From: an uncultured Desulfovibrio sp.
Lineage (GTDB): Bacteria; Desulfobacterota; Desulfovibrionia; Desulfovibrionales; Desulfovibrionaceae
DNA: 64,000 nucleotides
Assembly (NCBI RefSeq): GCF_910584445.1
Contig: NZ_CAJUBO010000009.1
Coordinates: 1-64,000, forward strand
Direction of reading: 5' to 3'
The first letter of the stretch is position 1. The number at the start of each line of letters is the position of its first letter. The position numbers and the translations under genes are program-made. Below are positions 18,196 through 25,412 of the stretch, one piece after another. The notes under the pieces are model-generated. The model was not told the origin of the DNA and did no database searches. It was given only the letters and a program-made list of their open reading frames with translations.

Positions 18196-18232
18196 GCCAG
18201 AGCGTTACGCAATGAAATTGCGTAGCGCTCTA
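18196..18232 (-). repeat. R2-type hairpin overlapping the porin 1 stop codon
   Basis: agagcgttacgcaat and attgcgtagcgctct pair over nearly 15 bp with a 3-base loop. The sequence closely matches the left hairpin of R2 copy A at 2144-2177. It overlaps the porin stop codon at 18,230-18,232 and probably ends its transcript. Confidence 0.6.
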
Positions 18233-19774
18233 GAACGAGTACACGAAGCTCGCGTTGATGTTCCAGGCGTCCTTGGTCTGCGGGATGGACCTGCCTTCGC
18301 GATGGCGGGCGCCCCACGCGGACTTGCTGGTGTCGAGCCACAGGGCAACGTAGTCGGCTTCCAGCTGCACGGTGAAGTTCTCGTACATCTTGTAGGTGTT
18401 GGTCAGGCCCAGCTCGAGGGCGGTGTCGCCAGTGGTGAGGTACATGGCTTCCATGCCGTCCATGCCGGAGTTGGCCCACTTGCCGTCAAGCGAGAGCTTC
18501 TTTGCCATGGACTTGCTGTTGGTGCCGCCCATGAAGTTGACGCGGAAGGTGTGCTTCAGGTCTTCGATGAAGCTCATGTCCTTCAAGCGCGCGCCCACAC
18601 CCCAGGTGCCGGCCATGTTGTGACCGATGACCGTGTCACGGGCAATGAACGGATCGCCGTCAAAGGCGAAGGTGGAGTACTTGTTGGTGTTATCGGCGTC
18701 CAGGCTGGGCAGACGCTCGGAACCGTTGGCCGGGTTGTTGTCGTCGCCGGAGGCGTACCAGCCGTAGAGGCCGGGGGTGGCCCAGTCAAGCTTGTACTCG
18801 GCCAGCAGGGTGGCGAACCAGCCCTGACGGTTCAGGCGGCCGTCGTCTTCCCAGGTCACGGAGCCGTATTCGAAGTCCCACGCCAAGCGGAAGGGATCGA
18901 ACATGGTCAGTTCGCCGGAGAGGCCGCCCCACCAGGCATTGCCATACGAGGTCAGCTTGCGGCTGGCAACGCCGTCGGCGCTGTCGAAGTTCTTGTGACG
19001 CGCGCCGCCCACCGGGAGGAGTCCGGCGCCCACAAGGCCCGAAGCGGTGCCGGTGATGTTGTCAAAGGCATCCCCGTCGGTAGCGCGGAAGGTGTTGGGA
19101 CCGATGGCGGAATACATGCCCCAGGGGGTCACTTTCACGCCGTCAAAGGTCAGCGGCACGAGCAGGCCGAAGGCGTCCATATTGTCCATGTAGTTGGCGC
19201 GCCAGCCGTTCTTGTGGTCGGTGCCCTGATAGCCCTCGAAGTTGTCGTTGAAGGGCCGCGCCCAGAAGGCGGTCACGCCGACCATCTCGTTGATCTGGTA
19301 GCTGGCGACCACGGCGGCCACATCGGCGTTCAGCACGGAGTTGCCGGAGGCGTAGGCCGGGGTGATGAGGGGCTGGATGCCCATGCGGACCTTGAGGTCG
19401 GTCTCGGGCACCATCCAGTCGATGTAGGCCCAACGGAGCTTGATGACGTCGGTCTTGTCGGCGCCGAGTGCCGTGCCGGCGCTGTCCTTGCCCCACACGG
19501 CCTTGCCGATTTCAAAGGCCACCGTGCCGGAGAGGGATTCGGAAGCCACGGCGTCCAACTGCAGGCGCACGCGCTGGCGGGCCTCGAAGTCATCTTCCTT
19601 GCCGTTGAAACCGGTGGGGGTGTGGCCCTTGTATTTGCCCTGGAAGCTGCCGTTCTGGCCGTAGTCGAACGACATGATCCACTGGCCCTTGGCCTTGAAG
19701 TCGATGGCGCTGGCGCCGGTGGCGGCGCCGAACACCAGACCGGCCGCCAAAAGAAGCGTCGCGATCTTTTTCAT
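18230..19774 (-). CDS. Outer membrane homotrimeric porin (porin 1)
   Basis: A 514-residue outer membrane beta-barrel with a clear Sec signal peptide (MKKIATLLLAAGLVFGAATGASA, cut after ASA). It resembles the major Desulfovibrio porin family (DVU0799 type), which forms homotrimers for diffusion of small solutes. Alternating aromatic strands occur throughout and the protein ends in a phenylalanine (NASFVYSF), the usual barrel-insertion signal. GGAAGG ribosome site and a strong promoter lie upstream. A close paralog lies at 53,240-54,796; the first ~115 coding bases are identical in the two genes. Confidence 0.92.
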   Translation of the reverse strand: MKKIATLLLAAGLVFGAATGASAIDFKAKGQWIMSFDYGQNGSFQGKYKGHTPTGFNGKEDDFEARQRVRLQLDAVASESLSGTVAFEIGKAVWGKDSAGTALGADKTDVIKLRWAYIDWMVPETDLKVRMGIQPLITPAYASGNSVLNADVAAVVASYQINEMVGVTAFWARPFNDNFEGYQGTDHKNGWRANYMDNMDAFGLLVPLTFDGVKVTPWGMYSAIGPNTFRATDGDAFDNITGTASGLVGAGLLPVGGARHKNFDSADGVASRKLTSYGNAWWGGLSGELTMFDPFRLAWDFEYGSVTWEDDGRLNRQGWFATLLAEYKLDWATPGLYGWYASGDDNNPANGSERLPSLDADNTNKYSTFAFDGDPFIARDTVIGHNMAGTWGVGARLKDMSFIEDLKHTFRVNFMGGTNSKSMAKKLSLDGKWANSGMDGMEAMYLTTGDTALELGLTNTYKMYENFTVQLEADYVALWLDTSKSAWGARHREGRSIPQTKDAWNINASFVYSF

Positions 19775-19879
19775 TGTGTCCTTCCTTTCAGAAAAGGTTC
19801 CTGAATGCGGACCGTTCCCCGTGCCGTACAAATTTTTGCCCCCCGGGGGCAAACGCCCGACACATTGGTCCGTGGCCCA

Positions 19880-19908
19880 TTACTAGGCTCTAGCCAAGTG
19901 GATGTCAA
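19880..19908 (-). promoter_or_regulatory. Strong sigma-70 promoter of porin 1
   Basis: On the minus strand TTGACA (19,908-19,903) and TAGTAA (19,885-19,880) are separated by exactly 17 bases. The predicted start is near 19,873, giving a leader of about 100 bases that contains a tttgcccc/ggggcaaa hairpin at 19,837-19,855. Confidence 0.8.
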
Positions 19909-19928
19909 GGATTTCTAGGCTACATCCA
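19899..19928. promoter_or_regulatory. Inverted repeat over the porin 1 -35 box (candidate operator)
   Basis: TGGATGT at 19,899-19,905 and ACATCCA at 19,922-19,928 form a perfect 7-bp inverted repeat, 16 bases apart, overlapping the -35 box and lying just upstream of the divergent XRE regulator gene. Two ctaggct direct repeats also occur here. An operator for the adjacent regulator is an inference. Confidence 0.45.
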
Positions 19929-19959
19929 AGCAAAAAGCCCGGTTCCGGAAGGGGGATGT

Positions 19960-20163
19960 ATGCCTTTTGTAAGTAATCTCGGCAAGTTGATGCGTCAAAA
20001 AAATTTGACGTACGAAGAACTCCAGTTCCAGTCCAATGTGGGACCGGACACCGTGGCCCGCGCGCGCGACGGCCGCATCGCCACCTGCAAGCTCCAGACG
20101 CTGGAAAAGCTCGCCTCGGCCCTGGATGTGGAGGTGTCGGACCTGTTCGACTGGGAACGGTAG
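19960..20163 (+). CDS. Small XRE/Cro-C1 family HTH regulator
   Basis: A 67-residue protein consisting of one helix-turn-helix domain of the XRE type (LGKLMRQKNLTYEELQFQSNVGPDTVARARDGR... then TLEKLASALDVEVSDLFDW, the usual closing motif). It has no other domain, so it is likely a DNA-binding repressor or activator acting as a dimer. A GGGGG-rich ribosome site precedes the ATG. It is divergent from porin 1 with promoter elements in between, suggesting it may control that porin or itself. Confidence 0.85.
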   Translation: MPFVSNLGKLMRQKNLTYEELQFQSNVGPDTVARARDGRIATCKLQTLEKLASALDVEVSDLFDWER

Positions 20164-20203
20164 GAAGAGAACGGGCTGGATATGGAAAAAATGGGGACGG
20201 GGC

Positions 20204-20629
20204 TTACGGCTCCTGCGCGAGGATCAGCTCCACCTCATCCACGCTCAGGCCCGCGTTGCGGGCGATCTGGCGGCTGGAAAGGCCCTTGCGCCGGCCGTTG
20301 AGGATGATCTCGCGCAGGAACTGTGGCGAGCGGGAAATGCCTTCGGCCTGTTCCAGCAGGCGGCGCAGCTCGGTCACGCGTTCCGAGAGCTTCTCGTCCA
20401 GCTCGCGCAGTTCGGCCTGGCGCTGGGCGAAGGTCGCCACGATCTCCCGCTCCAGGCGGGCGTTCATCTCGATGCGCGCGAGCAGGCTCTGCTGGTTGTC
20501 CTGGAGGGTGTTGAGCAGGCTTTCGGAGCGGCGCAGGCGCAGATAGAAGACCAGCGCCCCGCCAAGCACGAGAAGCTCCAGCAGGGTGCAGGCGCCGAGG
20601 AAGAGGAGGAAGAGGAGAGTGTCGGGCAT
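20204..20629 (-). CDS. Membrane-anchored coiled-coil protein with C-terminal HTH-like end (flagellar operon)
   Basis: A 141-residue protein: one N-terminal membrane helix (residues ~4-30), a long charged coiled coil (~35-95), and a C-terminal helix pair GLSSRQIARNAGLSVDEVELILAQ resembling the helix-turn-helix end of DUF6115 proteins found in flagellar operons. It is the last gene of the flagellar operon. It may be a bitopic inner-membrane protein facing the cytoplasm. Function unknown. It converges with the XRE gene; no terminator is obvious in the 40-base gap. Confidence 0.75.
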   Translation of the reverse strand: MPDTLLFLLFLGACTLLELLVLGGALVFYLRLRRSESLLNTLQDNQQSLLARIEMNARLEREIVATFAQRQAELRELDEKLSERVTELRRLLEQAEGISRSPQFLREIILNGRRKGLSSRQIARNAGLSVDEVELILAQEP

Positions 20630-20688
20630 GGGGGAATTCCCGTCATCGTGGCTGCGCGTCTCCGGCGGCCCAGCCGCGCGGGAAGGCG

Positions 20689-21015
20689 CTATACCTTTAC
20701 ATTGAGCAGGTTGCCCACCAGCGGCGATGCGGAGGGGCGGGCCTCGTCCGGCTCTTCCGGCGCAAGCGGGCCACGCCGCGCCCGCCTGCGGCGGCTGCCG
20801 AACCAGGCGGAACCGCGGTGCCCGTCAGGCTGGATGTCCGGCCCTTCGGGCTTTTCGCTCTTTTCCACCTGCTGGCGCTCCATCCTGGCCTGCTCGGCGG
20901 CCAGGACCCGCGACATGGCAACCGCCGCCTGCGGCGCCACCACGGCGGCGTTGGCAACGGATGTGGAGAGTCCGCTCTGGGCGTAGAGCACGGCCATGGT
21001 GGTGTCGATGCTCAC
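20689..21015 (-). CDS. Hypothetical protein in flagellar operon
   Basis: A 108-residue protein with a small, Ala-rich N-terminal half (MSIDTTMAVLYAQSGLSTSV... a helical stretch RVLAAEQARMERQQVEK) and a basic, proline-containing tail. It starts at GTG (21,015) with a well-placed AAAGGAG site, and lies 60 bases after fliL and 59 before the next gene, so it is a real operon member. I do not recognise a family. The arrangement suggests a small flagellar accessory protein, but that is only from context. Confidence 0.65.
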   Translation of the reverse strand: MSIDTTMAVLYAQSGLSTSVANAAVVAPQAAVAMSRVLAAEQARMERQQVEKSEKPEGPDIQPDGHRGSAWFGSRRRRARRGPLAPEEPDEARPSASPLVGNLLNVKV

Positions 21016-21075
21016 AGGCTCTCCTTTGCGGGCGGTCCGGCTTCCTGCCGCGCCGGGGGCGGCTCCCGCGGTGGT

Positions 21076-21747
21076 CTACTGGTTCAGATAGCTCTCGAAC
21101 AGGATATCCTCGATCTTGCCCTGTGTCATGTAGTCATTGAGCACGCCCAGAAGATCCTTCTTGATTTCCGGGCCGTTGTGCGCATCCATGAGGAACGCGC
21201 TCTCCTTGCTGCGCAGGTAGTAATAGATGGCGTCGCGCAGGGAGAGCATGTGCTCGTCCATTTCGCGGCCGGTGCCCTCGTTCCTGATGATCGCCGAAAA
21301 CTTGCAGACAAGAAAGCGCGTGCCGTCCTGGGCGTCCTGTGTGGGAACAACGAACGGCGCGAATTCCTTGATGATCTCCGGGGCGGATTGCGCGGGTGGG
21401 GTGGAAGGCACCACCACCACTTCCGGCTTGGGGGCTTCGGGGGGCGGAGGCGGCGGCGTGCGGAAGACGAACCACCACACGGCGGCGGCCGCCACCAGGA
21501 GCAGGACGCCGGCAGCCGCTCCCAGAATGAGGAGCTTCTTGCGCTTGCCGCCCGGGGCGGCGTCAGGGGCGTCGGACGTGGCCGGCGGGTCGGCATCGCG
21601 CGGCACGGGCGCGTCCGCCGGCTCCTCGGCCTGGAGGAAGGGGGCGTCGTCCAGGTCCAGCTCGACTTTTTTCAGCTGGGACCCCGCGCCCGCGCCGGCC
21701 ACCTCCACCGTGGGGGGGGCCGCCTGTTTGAGATCGGTCTCTGCCAC
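21076..21747 (-). CDS. fliL: FliL, flagellar basal body-associated protein
   Basis: A 223-residue bitopic membrane protein. Residues 1-68 are an acidic, disordered cytoplasmic part, one transmembrane helix spans ~70-92, and a short poly-proline stretch leads into the periplasmic FliL domain (VCKFSAIIRNEGTGREMDEH...LRDAIYYYLRSKE...IKKDLLGVLNDYM). FliL surrounds stator units and supports motor torque. The cytoplasmic extension is longer than in enteric FliL. The start codon is GTG with GGGAG upstream. It lies between cheY and a hypothetical gene. Confidence 0.93.
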   Translation of the reverse strand: MAETDLKQAAPPTVEVAGAGAGSQLKKVELDLDDAPFLQAEEPADAPVPRDADPPATSDAPDAAPGGKRKKLLILGAAAGVLLLVAAAAVWWFVFRTPPPPPPEAPKPEVVVVPSTPPAQSAPEIIKEFAPFVVPTQDAQDGTRFLVCKFSAIIRNEGTGREMDEHMLSLRDAIYYYLRSKESAFLMDAHNGPEIKKDLLGVLNDYMTQGKIEDILFESYLNQ

Positions 21748-21915
21748 CTGCTCACTCCCGGCGCGCCACGGCTCTGGCCGCCCGCGCCCTCGTCAGCGGC
21801 CGTTTCCCGCCGTGAGCGGGGCGCCGCCGCGTCATGCCCGCGCGTCTCCTGCTCCGGGCGCTCCCCCGGGCGGGAGGAGCGGCGGGGCAAAACCGCGCGC
21901 GGTGCCGCGACCGCC

Positions 21916-22296
21916 CTAGGGGAAGATCTTGTCGATCTTCTGCTTCAGCGTGTCCGCCGTGAACGGCTTGACGATATAGTTGGAGACGCGCGCCTGGGCG
22001 GCTTCGATGATGTTTTCCTGCTGGGCCTCGGCCGTGACCATGAGGAAGGGCGTGTCCGCGAACTGCTCGCTCGCCCGCACCTTGCGCAAAAGCTCGATGC
22101 CCGTCATCTTGGGCATGTTCCAGTCCGAAACGATGAAGTCGATCTTTTCCCGGTTCAGGGTTTCCCATGCCGTGGTTCCGTCATCCGCCTCCACCACGTT
22201 GTTGAAGCCGAGCTGGCGCAGGATGTTGCGCACGATGCGGCGCATGGTGGAAAAGTCATCGACGATGAGGACGCGCATATTGGGATTGTATGGCAT
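21916..22296 (-). CDS. cheY: CheY chemotaxis response regulator
   Basis: A 126-residue single-domain receiver. The acidic pair is in VLIVDDFSTMRR, the phospho-acceptor aspartate in VSDWNMPKMTG, the switch threonine/serine in FLMVTAEA, and the conserved lysine in YIVKPFT, as in canonical CheY. It binds the flagellar switch to set rotation direction. AAGGAG precedes the ATG. It follows fliA by 18 bases. A 168-base, GC-rich gap separates it from fliL. Confidence 0.95.
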   Translation of the reverse strand: MPYNPNMRVLIVDDFSTMRRIVRNILRQLGFNNVVEADDGTTAWETLNREKIDFIVSDWNMPKMTGIELLRKVRASEQFADTPFLMVTAEAQQENIIEAAQARVSNYIVKPFTADTLKQKIDKIFP

Positions 22297-22314
22297 TGAC
22301 AGTCTCCTTGCGGT

Positions 22315-23094
22315 TCAGACGTCGGATTCGCCGTAGTGGCTGACAAACTCCCGGCGCAGACGGTTCAGGGCCTGCGTGTGAAGCTGCGAGACCCGGCCCT
22401 CGGTGATGCCCATCACCTCGGCGGTCTCCCGCATGTTCAGCTCGTCGGTATAGTAGAGCGACAGTACCAACTTTTCCCTTGGCGTCAAGCGCTCGATAAG
22501 CGGGGCCACCCGTTCGGCAAGCTCGCGCATGGCGGTATTGCTGTAAGGCTCGCCGCCGTTTTCCGCGCTGTCGCCCGAGACGCTGTCCTGGATGGCGTCG
22601 AGCGAGAGCCAGAGCTGGTTCTGGAGGGCCTCCAGCCCCTGGCGCACCTCGCGCAGTTCCAGGCCGGTGATGCGTTGCAGCTCCTCTTCCGTGGCCTGGC
22701 GTCCGTGCTCGTGCTCCACGGCGCGCATGGCCTCGTCGAGCACGCGCACGCGCTGGCGCAGCGAACGGGGGAACCAGTCCAGCCGCCGAAGCTCGTCCAG
22801 CATGGCGCCGCGGATGCGGTTTTCCGCATAGGTCTCGAAGCGGATGCCGAGCTGGGGGCGGAATTTGCCCAGGGCCTCCATAAGGCCGAGCGTGCCCGAG
22901 CTGATGAGTTCGCCCAGTTCCACGCTCTTCGGCAGCTTGGCCTTGAGCCTGAGCGCAAGGAACCTGATCTTGGGCGCGTAATGGCGCACGATCTGTTCCT
23001 GCTCATGGGGCGAAAAATCTCCCCATTCCGTCGCGCCTGTTTCCAGCGATTCCCATGGCTGGACGACGCCGGAGCGCGCAGTGCCGCTTTTCAT
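22315..23094 (-). CDS. fliA: FliA, flagellar sigma factor (sigma-28)
   Basis: A 259-residue sigma-70 family factor for late flagellar and chemotaxis genes. Region 2 contains ELISSGTLGLMEALGKFRPQ and RFETYAENRIRGAMLDELR (core binding and -10 recognition). Region 4 ends with MRETAEVMGITEGRVSQLHTQ, the -35 helix-turn-helix. The start at 23,094 is chosen because GGAAGG lies at the right distance; upstream in-frame ATGs (up to 23,163) have weaker sites. No adjacent flgM is present. Confidence 0.94.
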   Translation of the reverse strand: MKSGTARSGVVQPWESLETGATEWGDFSPHEQEQIVRHYAPKIRFLALRLKAKLPKSVELGELISSGTLGLMEALGKFRPQLGIRFETYAENRIRGAMLDELRRLDWFPRSLRQRVRVLDEAMRAVEHEHGRQATEEELQRITGLELREVRQGLEALQNQLWLSLDAIQDSVSGDSAENGGEPYSNTAMRELAERVAPLIERLTPREKLVLSLYYTDELNMRETAEVMGITEGRVSQLHTQALNRLRREFVSHYGESDV

Positions 23095-23211
23095 CGCATC
23101 CTTCCCGCGTTGTGCCTCTTCGTCTCCCGGCATTCGCATGCCATTAAGGTTGCCGCCGCCCATCTGCCCGCCCGGCCGGGCGGCGGAGTTTTGGTGTGCG
23201 CGTCCGGCAGC

Positions 23212-24024
23212 CTAGCCGAACAGGAGTTTTTTCCAGAAAAATTTGATGTTGCCGTCCGTCTGCCGGGGAGGTTCCCAGCGGGTGATGGCCGCGGCCAGCC
23301 CGTCCACCGCCAGCGCGGCGGGGCTTTCCGGCGCGCCGATGCAGAACGGCTCCTGGCGCACCACGGCCTCGCGCACCGCCGGGTCGCGCGGGATGATGCC
23401 CGTCAGCTCCAGCGATACCCCGCTCAGGAAGTGGTCGCAGGCCTGATAGAGGCGCGAAAAGACTTCCCGGGCGATTTTCTGGTCCTGCGCCATGTTGACG
23501 CAGACCTTGAAATGCTCCACCCCGTGCGTGAGCTTGAGCACCTTGATGAGGGCATAGGCATCCGTGAGGGAGGTCGGCTCCGGCGTGAGCACGAGCAGCC
23601 GTTCCTGCGCCGCCAGGTTGAAGTAGAGCACATTGTCGCTGATGCCCGCGCCGGTATCCACCACCAGATAGTCCAGTTCGTCTTCCAGTTCGCCCACGGC
23701 CTCCAGCAGCTCGAGCTTCTGCCCCGTGGACAGGGCAAGCATCTCGCCCACGCCCGACGACGCGGGCAGGATGCTGAAGCCGTAGGGCGTTTCAAAAAGC
23801 ACCTCGCGCAGGGACGCGCCCTCGTGGAAGAGATGGAAAAGATTCTTCTGCGGGGTCAGCCCGAGGATGACGTCCACATTGGCAAGGCCCAGATCCGCAT
23901 CCACGAGGACCACGCGCTTGCCCATGCCCGCCAGGCGGCAGGCCAGGTTGACCGAGAGATTTGTCTTGCCGACACCGCCCTTGCCGGAAGTGACGGAAAA
24001 TACCATGGGTAGCGTGTCGCTCAT
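23212..24024 (-). CDS. flhG: FlhG (MinD/ParA-like ATPase) controlling flagellar number
   Basis: A 270-residue MinD-family ATPase with the deviant Walker A KGGVGKTN at residues ~14-21, DADLGLANVDVILG as the A-prime/switch region, and DYLVVDTGAGISDNV as Walker B. It antagonises FlhF to limit flagella. The protein begins almost directly at the Walker A strand: the N-terminal DQAxxLR motif that stimulates FlhF in other FlhG proteins is absent. It lies 33 bases after flhF. Confidence 0.93.
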   Translation of the reverse strand: MSDTLPMVFSVTSGKGGVGKTNLSVNLACRLAGMGKRVVLVDADLGLANVDVILGLTPQKNLFHLFHEGASLREVLFETPYGFSILPASSGVGEMLALSTGQKLELLEAVGELEDELDYLVVDTGAGISDNVLYFNLAAQERLLVLTPEPTSLTDAYALIKVLKLTHGVEHFKVCVNMAQDQKIAREVFSRLYQACDHFLSGVSLELTGIIPRDPAVREAVVRQEPFCIGAPESPAALAVDGLAAAITRWEPPRQTDGNIKFFWKKLLFG

Positions 24025-24057
24025 CGCTCTGCTCCGCTATTCGCGCTCTGGACGGTT

Positions 24058-25182
24058 TCAGGCCGTGCGGCCGGTCAGCCTGGCGGACTCGCTCCCGGGG
24101 GCGGAGGCGCCGCCTTCCCCCCCCGGTCGGCCGGGGATCTGCCGTTTGAAAATCAGCCGCCAGATGAGCGGCTCCGTGGCCGGGGACAGGCTCTCCTTGA
24201 GTTCCGCGCCGTAGGAGAGCGCGGAAACGGGGATCTGCGTTCCGGCACCGACATTGACGATGGTCCCGAAGCTTACGGCTTCGTCAAGCTTGGCCCAGAC
24301 GATGCTCGCCGGGCCGTCGGCGCGGTAGCGCCCGAGAAATTCCTCCACCTGGAGCGCATCGCAGAAGGGCGGCAGCACCAGATGGCAGGCGGCGTCGTCC
24401 GTGGCCGCCGTGTCCAGGCCCATGGCCGCGCGCCAGCGTGCCAGGGTCTCGCCGCGCGCCATGCCGGGCGTGTCGATGAAGACCGCATCGGCCTGAGCCG
24501 TGGCCGTCAGGGCGCGGGCCATGCTTTCGCGGTCGGCCGCCTCATGATAGGCAAAGCCCGAAAGCTCCGCCCAGTGCCGCAGGACCAGGCGCCCGTTGCC
24601 GCGCAGGCAGTCGGCGTTGACAAAGGCGATACGCAGGCCGGCATCGCGCGCCCTGAGCTGGAGCGCGAAGCGCAGGGCCGTGGTGGTCTTGCCCGCGCCG
24701 AAGGGACCCGTGACCAGATGGAGGCGCTGCGGCCATTCCGCCGCGCCAAAGGGCCGCACGGGCACCATGCCGCACAGGCATTCCAGCACCGAGGCGCCGG
24801 GATCGGCCAGCAGGCGCTTGTACAGGTCCACGGCAACGGCGTCGGCCACGCCCTCGCGCTGGAGGTATTCCAGGGCGATGCGCTGGCGCGGCGTGAGCCG
24901 CTCCAACTGGATGGCCGGCTTCATGAGGGCAAAGAGCTGATCCTTGATCTGCATCCATTCCCGGTGCCATTCGCTCCAGCCGCCGGGCGCGGCGTCCGGA
25001 CCCGACGGCGCCGTGGGGGCGCCGGGCGCGTTGCGCTCCAGCCCGGCCGTGATTTCATGGCAGACCACGCCGTTTTTGCGGTAGGTGCGGTTGCCGAGGA
25101 TGACGGCATCCGGACCCATTTCGGCCTTGACCCGCGCAAGGACTTCTTGCGACGAAGCGCCGGTGAATGTTTTTACCTGCAT
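24058..25182 (-). CDS. flhF: FlhF, SRP-type GTPase placing the flagellum
   Basis: A 374-residue protein. The N-terminal B domain starts MQVKTFTGASSQEVLARVK, and the C-terminal NG domain has G1 GPFGAGKTTT, a modified G2-like DCLRGNG where SRP GTPases have DTYR, the G3-like DTPG, and G4 AKLDE. It recruits early flagellar parts to the pole. The start at 25,182 follows an AAGGA site. The altered G2 stretch is unusual for the family in general and could change GTP turnover. It lies between flhA and flhG. Confidence 0.9.
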   Translation of the reverse strand: MQVKTFTGASSQEVLARVKAEMGPDAVILGNRTYRKNGVVCHEITAGLERNAPGAPTAPSGPDAAPGGWSEWHREWMQIKDQLFALMKPAIQLERLTPRQRIALEYLQREGVADAVAVDLYKRLLADPGASVLECLCGMVPVRPFGAAEWPQRLHLVTGPFGAGKTTTALRFALQLRARDAGLRIAFVNADCLRGNGRLVLRHWAELSGFAYHEAADRESMARALTATAQADAVFIDTPGMARGETLARWRAAMGLDTAATDDAACHLVLPPFCDALQVEEFLGRYRADGPASIVWAKLDEAVSFGTIVNVGAGTQIPVSALSYGAELKESLSPATEPLIWRLIFKRQIPGRPGGEGGASAPGSESARLTGRTA

Positions 25183-25349
25183 GGTCCGCTTCCTTTGCCG
25201 CGCGGCCGGGCCGCGTCTCGTGTGGTCGCCGTCCGTTTTCCGGCGGCACGCTAAAGTATGCAAAAAAGGGGCCAGTGTAAAACGGGATTTTCCGGCCGCC
25301 CTGCCCCGGCATGCCGGGGCCTTCTCCCCGCTCCGCATCCCCGGATGTC

Positions 25350-25383
25350 AAAAACCCGCCGGCCGGGATTCCGGCCGACGGGT
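25350..25383 (-). terminator. Rho-independent terminator after flhA
   Basis: On the minus strand a 13-bp GC-rich stem (25,383-25,371 with 25,366-25,354, one mismatch) with a 4-base loop is followed by TTTTT. It lies 30 bases after the flhA stop and before flhF, so flhF downstream expression needs read-through or a new promoter in the 170-base remainder. Confidence 0.75.
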
Positions 25384-25412
25384 CTCCTGCGCCTGGGGAA
25401 GAGATGGTTCCG

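Larger units (their letters stand above)
17798..18229. other. 430-base intergenic hairpin array
   Basis: No gene. Six consecutive inverted repeats: 17,943-17,953/17,960-17,970 (gggcggaacgg); 17,983-18,002/18,015-18,035 (around tttccggaaa); 18,038-18,046/18,050-18,058 (ttttgggcc); 18,084-18,099/18,105-18,120 (16 bp, perfect); 18,140-18,148/18,155-18,163 (ggcggaaaa); and 18,198-18,231. The first is the likely end of the heme operon and the last the likely end of porin 1; the middle ones belong to dispersed repeats. Confidence 0.8.
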
